This document shows positions 51,014-59,625 of a stretch of 64,000 nucleotides of DNA, piece by piece. Within the stretch, counting starts at the first letter, position 1, and every line of letters begins with the position of its first letter. Position numbers and translations under genes: made by a program. The notes beneath the pieces were generated by a model. It saw only the letters and a list, made by a program, of their open reading frames with translations. It was not told where the DNA came from and ran no database searches. The stretch is from Nocardiopsis alba DSM 43377 (GTDB taxonomy: Bacteria; Actinomycetota; Actinomycetes; Streptosporangiales; Streptosporangiaceae), in assembly GCF_000341225.1 (NCBI RefSeq), contig NZ_ANAC01000026.1, forward strand, positions 18,952 to 82,951, read 5' to 3'.

Positions 51014-51676
51014 TCACCGCACCGCGCCCCTGACCATGCGCAGGGTCCACCAGGCTCCGATCAGGTCCAGGACCACCCCGACCGACAGACACAGGAGCCC
51101 CCACGCCGTGGTGAACAGGAACGTCAGTGGGGAACCACCGAGCCCGGCCGACATGACCAGCCCCACCAGGGGCAACCCGCTCAGGACCAGGGCCGTGGTC
51201 CTGGGGCCCGCGGCCCGGGCGACGGCCTCGGCCCGCAACTCCTCCCGTTCGGTGAGTCCGGCCGCGAGCTCGTCCACCACGTCGGCCAGGCCCGCCCCGG
51301 TCTCCGAGGCCACCTCCCAACACGCCGCCAGGTACGCCAGGGCCCGCAGGTCCTCCTCCCGTTCCGCCGCACGGCGCAGCGAGGCGACGTCCGACAACCC
51401 GCCCACGAGGGGTCCGACCTCGACCGAGGCCGTGGCCAACGCGGGTTCGGGCGGCTGTCCGGCCCGGAGCTCGGCCGCCATCACACGGCAGAGCGAGATC
51501 ACCGCCCGCCGTCGTTCGGCGCTCGTGCGGTCGGTGAACGAGGGGAGACGCCACGCCGGTGGGCGCCGGAGCACGGAAGGGGTGCCGGGCAGCAACAGGG
51601 CCAATCGGTGACGACCGCCGGGAGGGGACGACCACAACAGGGCGGCGCCCAGAGCGCACACCACCAGGAACGTCAT
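51014..51676 (-). CDS. tadB: Type II secretion F-domain protein TadB
   Basis: A 220-aa membrane protein with the T2SF helical domain (AELRAGQPPEPALATAS, WEVASETGAGLADVVDELAA) and TM segments near both ends (MTFLVVCALGAALLW, FTTAWGLLCLSVGVVLDL). It is shorter than canonical TadB, as is common in actinobacterial loci. ATG 51676 overlaps the tadA stop as ATGA, so it is translationally coupled. GTG 51685 is an alternative start. It forms the platform with TadC. Confidence 0.88.
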   Translation of the reverse strand: MTFLVVCALGAALLWSSPPGGRHRLALLLPGTPSVLRRPPAWRLPSFTDRTSAERRRAVISLCRVMAAELRAGQPPEPALATASVEVGPLVGGLSDVASLRRAAEREEDLRALAYLAACWEVASETGAGLADVVDELAAGLTEREELRAEAVARAAGPRTTALVLSGLPLVGLVMSAGLGGSPLTFLFTTAWGLLCLSVGVVLDLIGAWWTLRMVRGAVR

Positions 51677-52965
51677 CGCCTCCACCCTTCACCGAGTCGG
51701 AGGGAGAGCTCTGCGACCCCCGCGTACTCGTGCCGGTGGCCCTCTCCATCGAAGGCCACCGCCGGCACCGCGCTCACCAGCCCGGAGGGACGGCGCCGCA
51801 GTGTACGGACCTCGGCGAGTCGACGTCCGGCCCGATCGCGCACCAGGTGCAGGACGAGCACACCGGTGGCGGCGAGTTGGCTGTGCACGGCGGCCCGGTC
51901 CATCCCGGCCGCGCAGCCCATCGCCTCCACCCGCGCGGGGACCTCCGCCGCGCCGTTGGCGTGCAGGGTGCCGGCGCCGCCCTCGTGGCCGGTGTTCAGA
52001 GCACCCAACAGGGACACGATCTCCGGACCTCGGGCCTCTCCGACCACCAGACGATCCGGGCGCATCCGCAACCCCTGACGGACCAGGGTCTCCAGGGTCA
52101 CCTCGCCGCTGCCCTCGATATTGGGCGGCCGGGTCTGGAGCCGCACCACGTGCGGATGGTCGGGGCGAAGCTCGGGGGAGTCCTCGGCCAGCACGATCCG
52201 TTGGTCCGGAGGCACCAGGGACAGGAGGCAGGACAGCAGGGTGGTCTTTCCGCTGCCGGTGCCCCCGCTGATCAGGAAGGGCACCCGGCGTTCCACCAGG
52301 GCCGCCAGCAACGCGGCCCCGGAGCGGGTGAGGGTGCCGCATTCGATCAACCGCGCGAGGCCGAACACCCGGTTCGGCGGTAGACGGAGCGAGATGCAGG
52401 CGCTGCCGGCGCAGATCGGGGGTAGGACGGCGTGCAGCCTCGCCCCGCCGGGGAGACGCGCGTCGACGTAGGGGGACGCGGCGTCCAGTCGGCGGCCGGC
52501 CCGAAAGGCCAGCCGTTGGGCCAGCCGCCGGACCTCCTCGGCCGAGTCGAAGCGCACCCCCTCGGCCCTGCGCAGGCCCTCTCCGGAGTCGACCCACACC
52601 TGGTCGGGTCCGTTGACGAGGATGTCGGTGACACCGGTGGTCATCAGCGCCTCCAGGGGGCCCGCTCCGTAGAGTTCCGCCCCCAGCTCCCTGGTGAGGT
52701 CGAGCATGTCGGTCCCGCCGAGCGGGGTGCCCTCGGCGCGCAGGGCGGCCGCGACACCGGCCGGGGTGATGGGACCTCCTTCGGCCACGAAGCGATCGCG
52801 GACGCGTTCGACCAGGGCCCTGCGTCGCGCGGCGGTCACCGGGCCGGTGTCCCGTTCCGGGCCGGGCGGAGACGCGGGAGGGGGCGGGGCGTCGGACGAG
52901 CGATGTTCCCGGGTCGGCGCGGCGCGATCCGCTCCGCCTCGCCACAGACGTTCGAGGCGCGTCAT
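51673..52965 (-). CDS. tadA: Tad pilus secretion ATPase TadA/CpaF
   Basis: A 430-aa hexameric secretion ATPase. The N-terminal domain (about 45-190) is followed by Walker A GGTGSGKTTL with Lys240, Walker B RIVLAEDS, the aspartate box region and a His box (GTLHANGAAEVPARVEAM). It powers pilus extension. The first 40 residues are a Pro-rich tail. ATG 52965 overlaps the stop of the ssd-like gene as ATGA. The longer frame seen on this strand runs back into the upstream gene and is not coding. Confidence 0.93.
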   Translation of the reverse strand: MTRLERLWRGGADRAAPTREHRSSDAPPPPASPPGPERDTGPVTAARRRALVERVRDRFVAEGGPITPAGVAAALRAEGTPLGGTDMLDLTRELGAELYGAGPLEALMTTGVTDILVNGPDQVWVDSGEGLRRAEGVRFDSAEEVRRLAQRLAFRAGRRLDAASPYVDARLPGGARLHAVLPPICAGSACISLRLPPNRVFGLARLIECGTLTRSGAALLAALVERRVPFLISGGTGSGKTTLLSCLLSLVPPDQRIVLAEDSPELRPDHPHVVRLQTRPPNIEGSGEVTLETLVRQGLRMRPDRLVVGEARGPEIVSLLGALNTGHEGGAGTLHANGAAEVPARVEAMGCAAGMDRAAVHSQLAATGVLVLHLVRDRAGRRLAEVRTLRRRPSGLVSAVPAVAFDGEGHRHEYAGVAELSLRLGEGWRR

Positions 52966-54098
52966 CCGGCCTCCCGACGGTCGAGGAGGAGCGAGACCAC
53001 CCGGTGGGCGTAGCGGGCCATCGGAGAACGGGGATGCCGCGCCGGTACCTCGCCCGCGGCCAGAGCGCGGGACAGTCCGGGTTCCGGGGGGAGGTCGGCG
53101 TCGAGTTCCACGCGCAGGTTGCGCGCGACCACCGATGCCGGCACCTCCTCCCGGGCTCCGCGTACCACCAGCCTGAGCCGGTCGGTCTCCCGGCGGAGTC
53201 GGCCGACCATCCGGGAGGCGGAGAGGACGGAGCGCACGTCGGCGGGGACCACCATCAAGACCAGGTCGGAGCCGTTCAAGAGGGCTCGGGTCGCCGGGTC
53301 GAAGGAGCGTGGCAGGTCGACGACGACCAGGTCGGCGCCGCGTCGAGCGGAATCCAGGACCGAGCGGGCCGTGCCCGCCGGGAGGGGGAGACCCTGGGCG
53401 TCCTCGTCGCCTCGTGCCCAGGTGAGCACGCTCACCGGGCCGGCCCGGGGCAGGCCTTCCCGGAGGATCCGCCAGGGGGTCCGGGACCGCCGATCGGCCA
53501 GATCTCCCCATCCCGTGCGGGGAGAGGAAGGGGAGCGCTCGGGGCCGAGGTGGACGTCGGGACCGTGTCCGAGGGGGTCGGCGTCCAAGAGGGCGGTGTC
53601 CCGCCCCGCCCGGCCGGCGGCCAGCGCGAGGGCGATCGTGAGCAGGCTGGCCCCGGCCCCGCCGCGCCCTCCGATCACGGAGACGACGGGCGCCGTGCCG
53701 CGTTCGTCGATCGAGGAGAACAGTTCGACGAGCGCCGCCTCGTCCCGAGGCAGTGCGAAGGAGAGGGCCCCAACGTCCCCTCGTCGGTCCGCCGGGGGCC
53801 TCGGTCCGGAGTCCGAGGATGGTTCGCGCGGTCCGGTGGTCCTCGTGGGGAGCGGGCGCGGGTCGAGGGAACGGGTGACGAGGATCGGTCGAGGCCCGGG
53901 CTCGGGTTCCGAGCCGCGCAGGGCCGGTTCCAGATCCGGGCCGACGACGACCAGAGGGGCCCGGTGCCAGGAGCGGAGCGCCTGTTCCGGGGTGCGGGCC
54001 ACGGTGATCTCGGTGGCCGCGGCGGCGGCCACCCTGCGCAGGTCGTCGAGGAGCGCGGGGTCTTCGGTGACGATGAGGGGGTGGCGCGGACCGTCCAT
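52962..54098 (-). CDS. Ssd/CpaE/TadZ-like pilus-localisation protein
   Basis: A 378-aa protein. A receiver-like N-terminal domain (about 1-100, HPLIVTEDPALLDDLRRVAA) precedes a MinD-like ATPase domain beginning VVSVIGGRGGAGASLLTIAL. The P-loop lacks the usual signature and catalytic Lys (GRGGAGAS for KGGxGKT), as in mycobacterial Ssd (Rv3660c), so ATP hydrolysis is doubtful. Other MinD features remain (DTALLDADPLGHG, ADLVVVDLPRSFD). ATG 54098 has GGAGG 4 nt upstream. It is the first gene of the minus-strand pilus operon. Confidence 0.88.
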   Translation of the reverse strand: MDGPRHPLIVTEDPALLDDLRRVAAAAATEITVARTPEQALRSWHRAPLVVVGPDLEPALRGSEPEPGPRPILVTRSLDPRPLPTRTTGPREPSSDSGPRPPADRRGDVGALSFALPRDEAALVELFSSIDERGTAPVVSVIGGRGGAGASLLTIALALAAGRAGRDTALLDADPLGHGPDVHLGPERSPSSPRTGWGDLADRRSRTPWRILREGLPRAGPVSVLTWARGDEDAQGLPLPAGTARSVLDSARRGADLVVVDLPRSFDPATRALLNGSDLVLMVVPADVRSVLSASRMVGRLRRETDRLRLVVRGAREEVPASVVARNLRVELDADLPPEPGLSRALAAGEVPARHPRSPMARYAHRVVSLLLDRREAG

Positions 54099-55039
54099 CG
54101 GACCTCCGGGAGGCGGCGGGGCTGCTTCTTCGACCATGGCCGACGCCGGAGAGGGAGGGAAGCGGGGTACGCGGATCTGTGGACAACCCTCGACCGCTCG
54201 GGGGACCGAGACGGGAGGGGCGAGGTCCACCCGGCGGGCGGGACACACGCACGGGGGCGCTCGTGTGTCCCGGCCCGTCAGGTGTGACGGAGCGGATCCC
54301 GTGGGCCGACCCCACAGGGGGGACCTGGGGCGACCCGACTCCGGTTCCGGGGGTGGATCGGAGCCGACCCGGGGGCGGGTCGTCGTTCCGCTCTCCTGGG
54401 GAGGATCGAAGGGCGCGGTGGGCGCTCCCCCGATCGAGGAGAAAGGCTCGTGGATTCGAGTCCTGTGGGGAACGGCCGGCGATCTGTCATGCGTGACATG
54501 TCCGCATTGTCGATGTCCCGGCCGAGGACGTACCCGTCCCGGTGTGTTCGCCGGATGGGCGTGGTCCTTCGCTCGACTTCCGGATCAGACGTTACCACGA
54601 GGATTCGCTTATGGTCTCGCGAATCGAGAACGGGAAAACGATTGTTCGTCTTTTCGATGAAGGGAGGACGGCGCACAAAGAAAGAAGGCCGTGGGGTGAT
54701 CGTGTCCCGGCGCGGATGTTCGGAACCCGCGTGTCGAAGCGGATGTAGGGCCTGACCAGTGTCGGTGGTACCGGGTTTCACCGGCTTGGTGTGGAGTTTT
54801 ACGGCTTCCGGTGGTCCGTTTCGTCGGGTCGGAAACGGGAACCCGGTATCTCCACTCGAGGCGCCCTTCCATCTGCGCGTGCATCTGCACGCGGCAATCC
54901 GACCATTCCCAGACTTCCAAGCGTGACCGAACCGATATGAATGGTCGGGCTACTGGTTGGTAAATAAACTTGTTCGGTGAAGCGGAGCGGCTTTCCCGGA
55001 AACGCCGCGAAGGCCGTTCCCGGGAGAACGGACAGAGCC
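54099..55039. other. Large gap (941 bp), partly AT-richer than its surroundings
   Basis: It contains the ssd promoter side, a DnaA-type box TGTGGACAA (54178-54186) and a markedly lower-GC stretch from about 54550 to 55035. It also holds one possible small ORF (54611-54748). No other gene can be supported on either strand. Confidence 0.55.
54611..54748 (+). CDS. Possible 45-aa small ORF in an AT-richer gap
   Basis: ATG 54611 follows GAGGA by 7 nt. The peptide (begins MVSRIENGKTIVRLFDEG, ends SKRM) is basic with a beta-like start. Its codon use is less GC-rich at third positions than neighbouring genes. I do not recognise it. It may be a real small gene, a remnant or chance. Confidence 0.3.
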   Translation: MVSRIENGKTIVRLFDEGRTAHKERRPWGDRVPARMFGTRVSKRM

Positions 55040-55852
55040 TCAGCCCCGCTTGAGCGCCTCACAGGTCGCCAGGGAGTCCTGGGCTCCGGCGAGCACCGCA
55101 CGGCAGCAGTACACGATCCAGCCGCCCACGCCCTCGGGGGTTCCCGCCATGTACCCGCGCAACGCGGGACCGTACTCGTCCTTCAGCGTCCTGTGCCCCG
55201 ACTCGGAGGCGACCAGGGACTTCGGGTCCAGGCCGCGTTCGATGAGGGTCAGGCGCTCGGCGGCACGCGCGACCAGGCCGTCCCCCCAGCCGAACGGGCG
55301 GATCGCCATCAGTTCGCCGTGCACGAGAGAGGAGGTGACCAGGGCGGGCACCTTGGTCCGGGACTCCAGCAATCGGTACAGGCCTTCGAGGCGGGCGGAG
55401 GCCACCGCGGCGCTCGGAGCGGGACCCAGCTCCAGCGGGTCCTCGATCCGCTCGCCCTCCAGACGGGGGCGCCCCAGGGCCTCTTCGGAGACCGCGTCGG
55501 CGGCGGCCAGCGTGTGCAGTCGCGCCAGGGTCTGACGAGGGGCCTTGGGCCAGGTGTCCACCAGACCGCCAAGCTCACCGCCGATCCGGAGCGCGCCCTT
55601 GATCCGTGTGTCGTACACGTGCCCTTCGCGAATCTCGTCCATCGAGACTTCGGCGCCCTCCAACGCGGCGGAGGCGCACGCTCCCCGCAACGAGGACTCC
55701 AAGGACACATCGTTGCTGCGCCGACGCAGGATCCGATGGTCCCGGAGGCGGTCGACCAGGGTCCGTGTCTCGTCGATCGCGTCGTTCACGCCCGGAAGCT
55801 CGGCGATCCGGGAGAGTGGGTCGGACAGGGAGGCAGAACTCGATTCGCTCAC
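55040..55852 (-). CDS. Degenerate Fic-domain protein divergent from acs
   Basis: A 270-aa helical protein with the layout of class II Fic AMP-transferases. An inhibitory-helix motif (S/T)xxxE(G/N) is present as SAALEG (61-66). The Fic core is preceded by SLVHGELMA and then reads IRPFGWGDGLVAR at about 184-196. Canonical HPFxxGNGRxxR has thus changed: catalytic His is Arg185, Asn is Asp and the first Arg is Leu. AMP transfer is therefore unlikely. TAGTGT (55866-55861) is 8 nt before GTG 55852, the chosen leaderless start. A link to acs is inferred from position only. Confidence 0.78.
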   Translation of the reverse strand: MSESSSASLSDPLSRIAELPGVNDAIDETRTLVDRLRDHRILRRRSNDVSLESSLRGACASAALEGAEVSMDEIREGHVYDTRIKGALRIGGELGGLVDTWPKAPRQTLARLHTLAAADAVSEEALGRPRLEGERIEDPLELGPAPSAAVASARLEGLYRLLESRTKVPALVTSSLVHGELMAIRPFGWGDGLVARAAERLTLIERGLDPKSLVASESGHRTLKDEYGPALRGYMAGTPEGVGGWIVYCCRAVLAGAQDSLATCEALKRG

Positions 55853-56057
55853 GTCAACCAACACTACGCGCCGGTAACACCGTGTGCCTCCACCGAGGAG
55901 CGGGCAGAACAGAACCGCTCATCGTGAACCGACGACCGCTCGCCGACCGTTCGTCGCGTGTTCGGCCCTTGCCGCCGCTGGACGCCACCCCGGCTGTTCA
56001 CGAGGTATAGACCACATGGTTAATTGGGTGTCAACCGCCAACGTAAGGAGAGTCACA

Positions 56058-58028
56058 GTGGCCGACAGCACTCCCACGAGCCAGGAGACACTGTCCAACC
56101 TGCTCCGTGAGACCCGTAGTTTCCCGCCGCCCGCGGAGTTGGCCGCGCACGCCAACGTCAAGGCGGACGTCTACGAGACCGCGGACGCCGATCGCCTCGG
56201 CTTCTGGGAGGAGCAGGCCCGGAGGCTCCAGTGGGATCGGCCCTGGGACACCGTCCTGGACTGGAACCCGCCGTACGCGAAGTGGTTCGTCGGTGGAAGG
56301 CTCAACGCCTCCGTCAACTGCGTGGACCGCCACGTGGACGCGGGGTTGGGCGACCGGGTCGCCATCCAGTGGGAGGGCGAGCCCGGCGACAGCCGCAGCA
56401 TCACCTACGCCGATCTCAAGGACCAGGTCTCCCAGGCGGCCAACGCCCTCACCGAACTCGGTGTGACCAAGGGCGACCGGGTCGCCATCTACATGCCGAT
56501 GATCCCGGAGACGGTCGTGGCCATGCTGGCCTGCGCGCGTCTGGGCGCCGTGCACATGGTGGTCTTCGGCGGATTCTCCGTGGACGCTCTCGGCCAGCGA
56601 CTGGACGACAGCCAGGCCAAGCTGGTCATCACCGCCGACGGCGGTTACCGGCGGGGCAAGCCCAGTGCGCTCAAGCCCGCCGTGGACGAGGCCGTCGCGA
56701 CCCGCCCCACCGTGGAGAACGTCCTCGTCGTCCGCCGCACCGGCCAGGACGTCGAGTGGACCGACCGTGACGTGTGGTGGCACGAGGCCGTCGGTTCCGC
56801 GAGCACCGAGCACACGCCCGAGGCCCATGACGCCGAGGACCCGCTGTACATCATGTACACCAGCGGCACCACGGCCAAGCCCAAGGGCATCCTGCACACG
56901 ACCGGCGGCTACCTCACCCAGGCCTCCTACACGCACTGGGCGGTCTTCGACCTCAAGCCCGAGACCGACGTCTACTGGTGCGCCGCCGACATCGGCTGGG
57001 TGACCGGTCACTCCTACATCGTCTACGGTCCGCTCTCCAACGCCGCGACCGTCGTCATGTACGAGGGGACCCCGGACACCCCGCACAAGGGGCGCTTCTG
57101 GGAGATCATCGAGAAGTACAAGGTCACCATCGCCTACATGGCCCCGACGGCGATCCGTACCTTCATGAAGTGGGGCGATCAGATCCCCGCCGAGTACGAC
57201 CTGTCGAGCCTGCGCGTCATCGGCTCGGTCGGCGAACCGATCAACCCCGAGGCCTACGTCTGGTACCGGGAGAACATCGGCGGGGGCAGGACCCCGGTCG
57301 TGGACACCTGGTGGCAGACCGAGACCGGAGCCATCATGGTCAGCCCGCTGCCCGGCGTCACCGCGGGCAAGCCCGGCGCCGCCATGCGCGCCGTACCGGG
57401 CATCGTCGCCGACGTGGTGGACGAGAACGGGGCGTCGGTCCCGAACGGCGAGGGCGGCTTCATCGTCATCCGTGAGCCGTGGCCGTCGATGCTCCGCGGC
57501 ATCTGGGGCGACGACCAGCGCTACAAGGACACCTACTGGTCGCGCTTCGAGGGTCTGTACTTCCCCGGCGACGGCGCCAAGAAGGACGAGGACGGCGACC
57601 TGTGGCTGCTCGGCCGCGTGGACGACGTCATGCTCGTCTCCGGCCACAACATCTCCACCACCGAGGTGGAGTCCGCCCTGGTCTCGCACGAGAAGGTCGC
57701 CGAGGCCGCGGTCGTCGGCGCCACCGACAAGGTGACCGGCCAGTCGATCGTCGGCTTCGTCATCCTGCGAGGCGGCCAGGAGGAGGTCCCGGAGGACCTG
57801 GTGAAGGAGCTGCGCGACCACGTCGGCGGTTCGCTCGGCCCGATCGCCAAGCCGGCCCGTCTGCTCGCGGTCCCGGAGCTGCCCAAGACCCGTTCCGGAA
57901 AGATCATGCGGCGCCTGCTGCGTGACATCGCCGAGAACCGTGACATCGGTGACACCTCGACCCTCACCGACGCGTCGATCATGGACGTGATCGCCAAGCA
58001 GCTGCCCTCTACGGGCAAGGCCGACTAG
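56058..58028 (+). CDS. acs: Acetyl-CoA synthetase
   Basis: A 656-aa enzyme that makes acetyl-CoA from acetate, ATP and CoA. It has the P-loop-like YTSGTTAKPKGILHTTGGYL, the A5 motif region DTWWQTETGAIM, and the hinge YFPGDGAKKDEDG. Lys615 in TRSGKIMRRLLRD is the acetylation site that silences the enzyme. GTG 56058 has AAGGAGA 6 nt upstream. It is divergent from the degenerate Fic gene with a 205-bp shared region that includes TATAGA at about 56015. The neighbourhood resembles Rv3667. Confidence 0.97.
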   Translation: MADSTPTSQETLSNLLRETRSFPPPAELAAHANVKADVYETADADRLGFWEEQARRLQWDRPWDTVLDWNPPYAKWFVGGRLNASVNCVDRHVDAGLGDRVAIQWEGEPGDSRSITYADLKDQVSQAANALTELGVTKGDRVAIYMPMIPETVVAMLACARLGAVHMVVFGGFSVDALGQRLDDSQAKLVITADGGYRRGKPSALKPAVDEAVATRPTVENVLVVRRTGQDVEWTDRDVWWHEAVGSASTEHTPEAHDAEDPLYIMYTSGTTAKPKGILHTTGGYLTQASYTHWAVFDLKPETDVYWCAADIGWVTGHSYIVYGPLSNAATVVMYEGTPDTPHKGRFWEIIEKYKVTIAYMAPTAIRTFMKWGDQIPAEYDLSSLRVIGSVGEPINPEAYVWYRENIGGGRTPVVDTWWQTETGAIMVSPLPGVTAGKPGAAMRAVPGIVADVVDENGASVPNGEGGFIVIREPWPSMLRGIWGDDQRYKDTYWSRFEGLYFPGDGAKKDEDGDLWLLGRVDDVMLVSGHNISTTEVESALVSHEKVAEAAVVGATDKVTGQSIVGFVILRGGQEEVPEDLVKELRDHVGGSLGPIAKPARLLAVPELPKTRSGKIMRRLLRDIAENRDIGDTSTLTDASIMDVIAKQLPSTGKAD

Positions 58029-58049
58029 AACGTCGGTCGGCCGACGCGT

Positions 58050-58081
58050 GGCGCCCCGCCCCCGGAACGGGGCGGGGCGCC
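58050..58081 (+). terminator. Terminator after acs
   Basis: Perfect 13-bp stem GGCGCCCCGCCCC/GGGGCGGGGCGCC with a 6-nt loop followed by TTT. Confidence 0.88.
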
Positions 58082-58211
58082 TTTACGGTTCGGCCGTTGA
58101 CAAAACCCGAGGCCGCCGTTTTGCGTGCCGTGAGAGACATCCGTGGCAGGGCATGTGCGAGGATGCGGAGGATCATCCGCGTGTTCGGACCGAGAGAAGG
58201 GAACCCCCACG

Positions 58212-58700
58212 ATGGTGGACAAGCCGGGTGCCGGCCGACCTGGCGCTGCCAGCGACCCCGAACGTTCCATCGGTGAGCTGGTCTCCGACGCCACCGACAA
58301 CCTCTCCCGCCTCGTACGGCTCGAGATCAAGCTCGCCAAGCTCGAGGCCAAGGCGGACGCCACCAAGATCGGGAAGAGCATCGGCGAGTTCGGTGCCGCC
58401 GGTGTCGTCCTGCACCTCGTCGCGATCCTCTTCTCCGTCACCGTCGGGCTCTTCCTGGCGGAGGTCGTGGGCTGGCAGTACTGGCTCTCGTTCCTCGCCG
58501 TCACCGGGTTCTACCTGCTGATCGCGCTGATCTTCATCCTGGTCGCCGTCATCAACCTGCGACGTCGCCAGGGTCTGGCCCGTACCGCGGTCACCACCTC
58601 CCGACTCATGGGGATCCTGCGCGGAGAGATCCGTCCGCCCAAGCGGAGCGACCTCGACACCGCCGAGGAGGGCGAGACCTCCGGCTCGGCGAACAGCTAG
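58212..58700 (+). CDS. Phage holin family (superfamily III) membrane protein
   Basis: A 162-aa protein with a cytoplasmic amphipathic head (RSIGELVSDATDNLSRLVRL, EIKLAKLEAK), two TM segments (AGVVLHLVAILFSVTVGLFL, WLSFLAVTGFYLLIALIFIL) and a charged tail. In actinobacteria this family is chromosomal, sits between acs and an EphE-like hydrolase (compare Rv3669), and is not a phage lysis gene. ATG 58212 follows AAGGGA by about 10 nt. The next gene begins 10 nt downstream, so they are probably one operon. Confidence 0.88.
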   Translation: MVDKPGAGRPGAASDPERSIGELVSDATDNLSRLVRLEIKLAKLEAKADATKIGKSIGEFGAAGVVLHLVAILFSVTVGLFLAEVVGWQYWLSFLAVTGFYLLIALIFILVAVINLRRRQGLARTAVTTSRLMGILRGEIRPPKRSDLDTAEEGETSGSANS

Positions 58701-58710
58701 CCCTCCCCGA

Positions 58711-59625
58711 GTGCTGGACGATTCGGCCGCCTACGTCGACGGCCCCTGGAACCACCGGACGGTCAGCGCCGCCGGTGCCCGCTTCCATGTGGCCGAGACG
58801 GGAGAGGGGCCCCTGGTCCTCCTCCTGCACGGATTCCCCCAGTTCTGGTGGGCCTGGCGCTCACAATTGGTGGCGCTGGCCGAGGCCGGATACCGTGCCG
58901 TCGCCGTGGACCTGAGGGGATACGGGGCCAGTGACAAGACGCCCCGCGGCTATGACCTGGTGGGTTCGGCCCAGGACATGGCGGGTCTGATCCGGGCGCT
59001 GGGAGCGGCCGACGCCATCGTGGTCGGCCACGGCGTGGGCGGGCTCGTCGGTTGGACGATGGCCTCCTACCACCCGGAGTCGGTCCGTGCCCTGGCGGTC
59101 CTCTCCGCCCCCCACCCCCGACGGGCGGCACGTGTCCTGCTCTCCGGTGGTCCGGGCGTCTCCCACATGCTCCGGGCCCAGATACCGATCCTTCCCGAGC
59201 ACCGTCTGCTCACCGACGGCTGTGTCCGCGTGGGCGAACTCCTCGACGCCTGGTCCGGGCCGGGATGGCCCCACGCGGAGACGGAGGAGCGCTACCGGCT
59301 GGCCTTCGCGATCCCGAAGGTCTCGCACTGCTCGCTCGAATACCACCGGTGGATCTTCCGATCGCGCTGGCGTACCGATGGGCTCCGCTACGCCCTGCGT
59401 ATGCGGACCCCGTTGCGCATCCCCGTCCTTCAACTGCACGGATCGCTGGATCCGGTCTGCCCTCCGAAGGTCGCTCGGGCCTCGGGGGGTCTGGTCCGGG
59501 GCCCGTATCTCTGGAAGCCGGTGGAGGGGACCGGGCACTTCCTTCATGAGGAGAGCCCGAACGAGGTGAACGAGGCTCTCGTAGGCTGGACGAGCGAGAT
59601 CGGAACGGCGGTGGGGGACGGATGA
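58711..59625 (+). CDS. Alpha/beta hydrolase, EphE-like, lacking the nucleophile
   Basis: A 304-aa alpha/beta-hydrolase-fold protein with the oxyanion-hole motif LLHGFPQFWWAW (His40-Gly-Phe-Pro) and the epoxide-hydrolase-like DLRGYGASDKTP. At the nucleophile elbow the sequence is VVGHGVGGLVGW: residue 108 is Gly where Asp (GHDxGG) or Ser is required. The acid (HGSLDPVC) and His (GTGHFLHEE) are kept. GTG 58711 is 10 nt after the preceding stop. It matches mycobacterial ephE by position. Catalysis is doubtful, or chemistry differs. Confidence 0.85.
   Translation: MLDDSAAYVDGPWNHRTVSAAGARFHVAETGEGPLVLLLHGFPQFWWAWRSQLVALAEAGYRAVAVDLRGYGASDKTPRGYDLVGSAQDMAGLIRALGAADAIVVGHGVGGLVGWTMASYHPESVRALAVLSAPHPRRAARVLLSGGPGVSHMLRAQIPILPEHRLLTDGCVRVGELLDAWSGPGWPHAETEERYRLAFAIPKVSHCSLEYHRWIFRSRWRTDGLRYALRMRTPLRIPVLQLHGSLDPVCPPKVARASGGLVRGPYLWKPVEGTGHFLHEESPNEVNEALVGWTSEIGTAVGDG

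Noticed and set aside
52966..54315. Extension of tadA to an 880-aa protein
   Set aside because: The extra part is another frame of the ssd-like gene; the true tadA start overlaps its stop as ATGA.
58212..58700. Prophage lysis gene
   Set aside because: The holin-family protein is part of a conserved chromosomal neighbourhood with acs and the EphE-like gene; no other phage genes are present.
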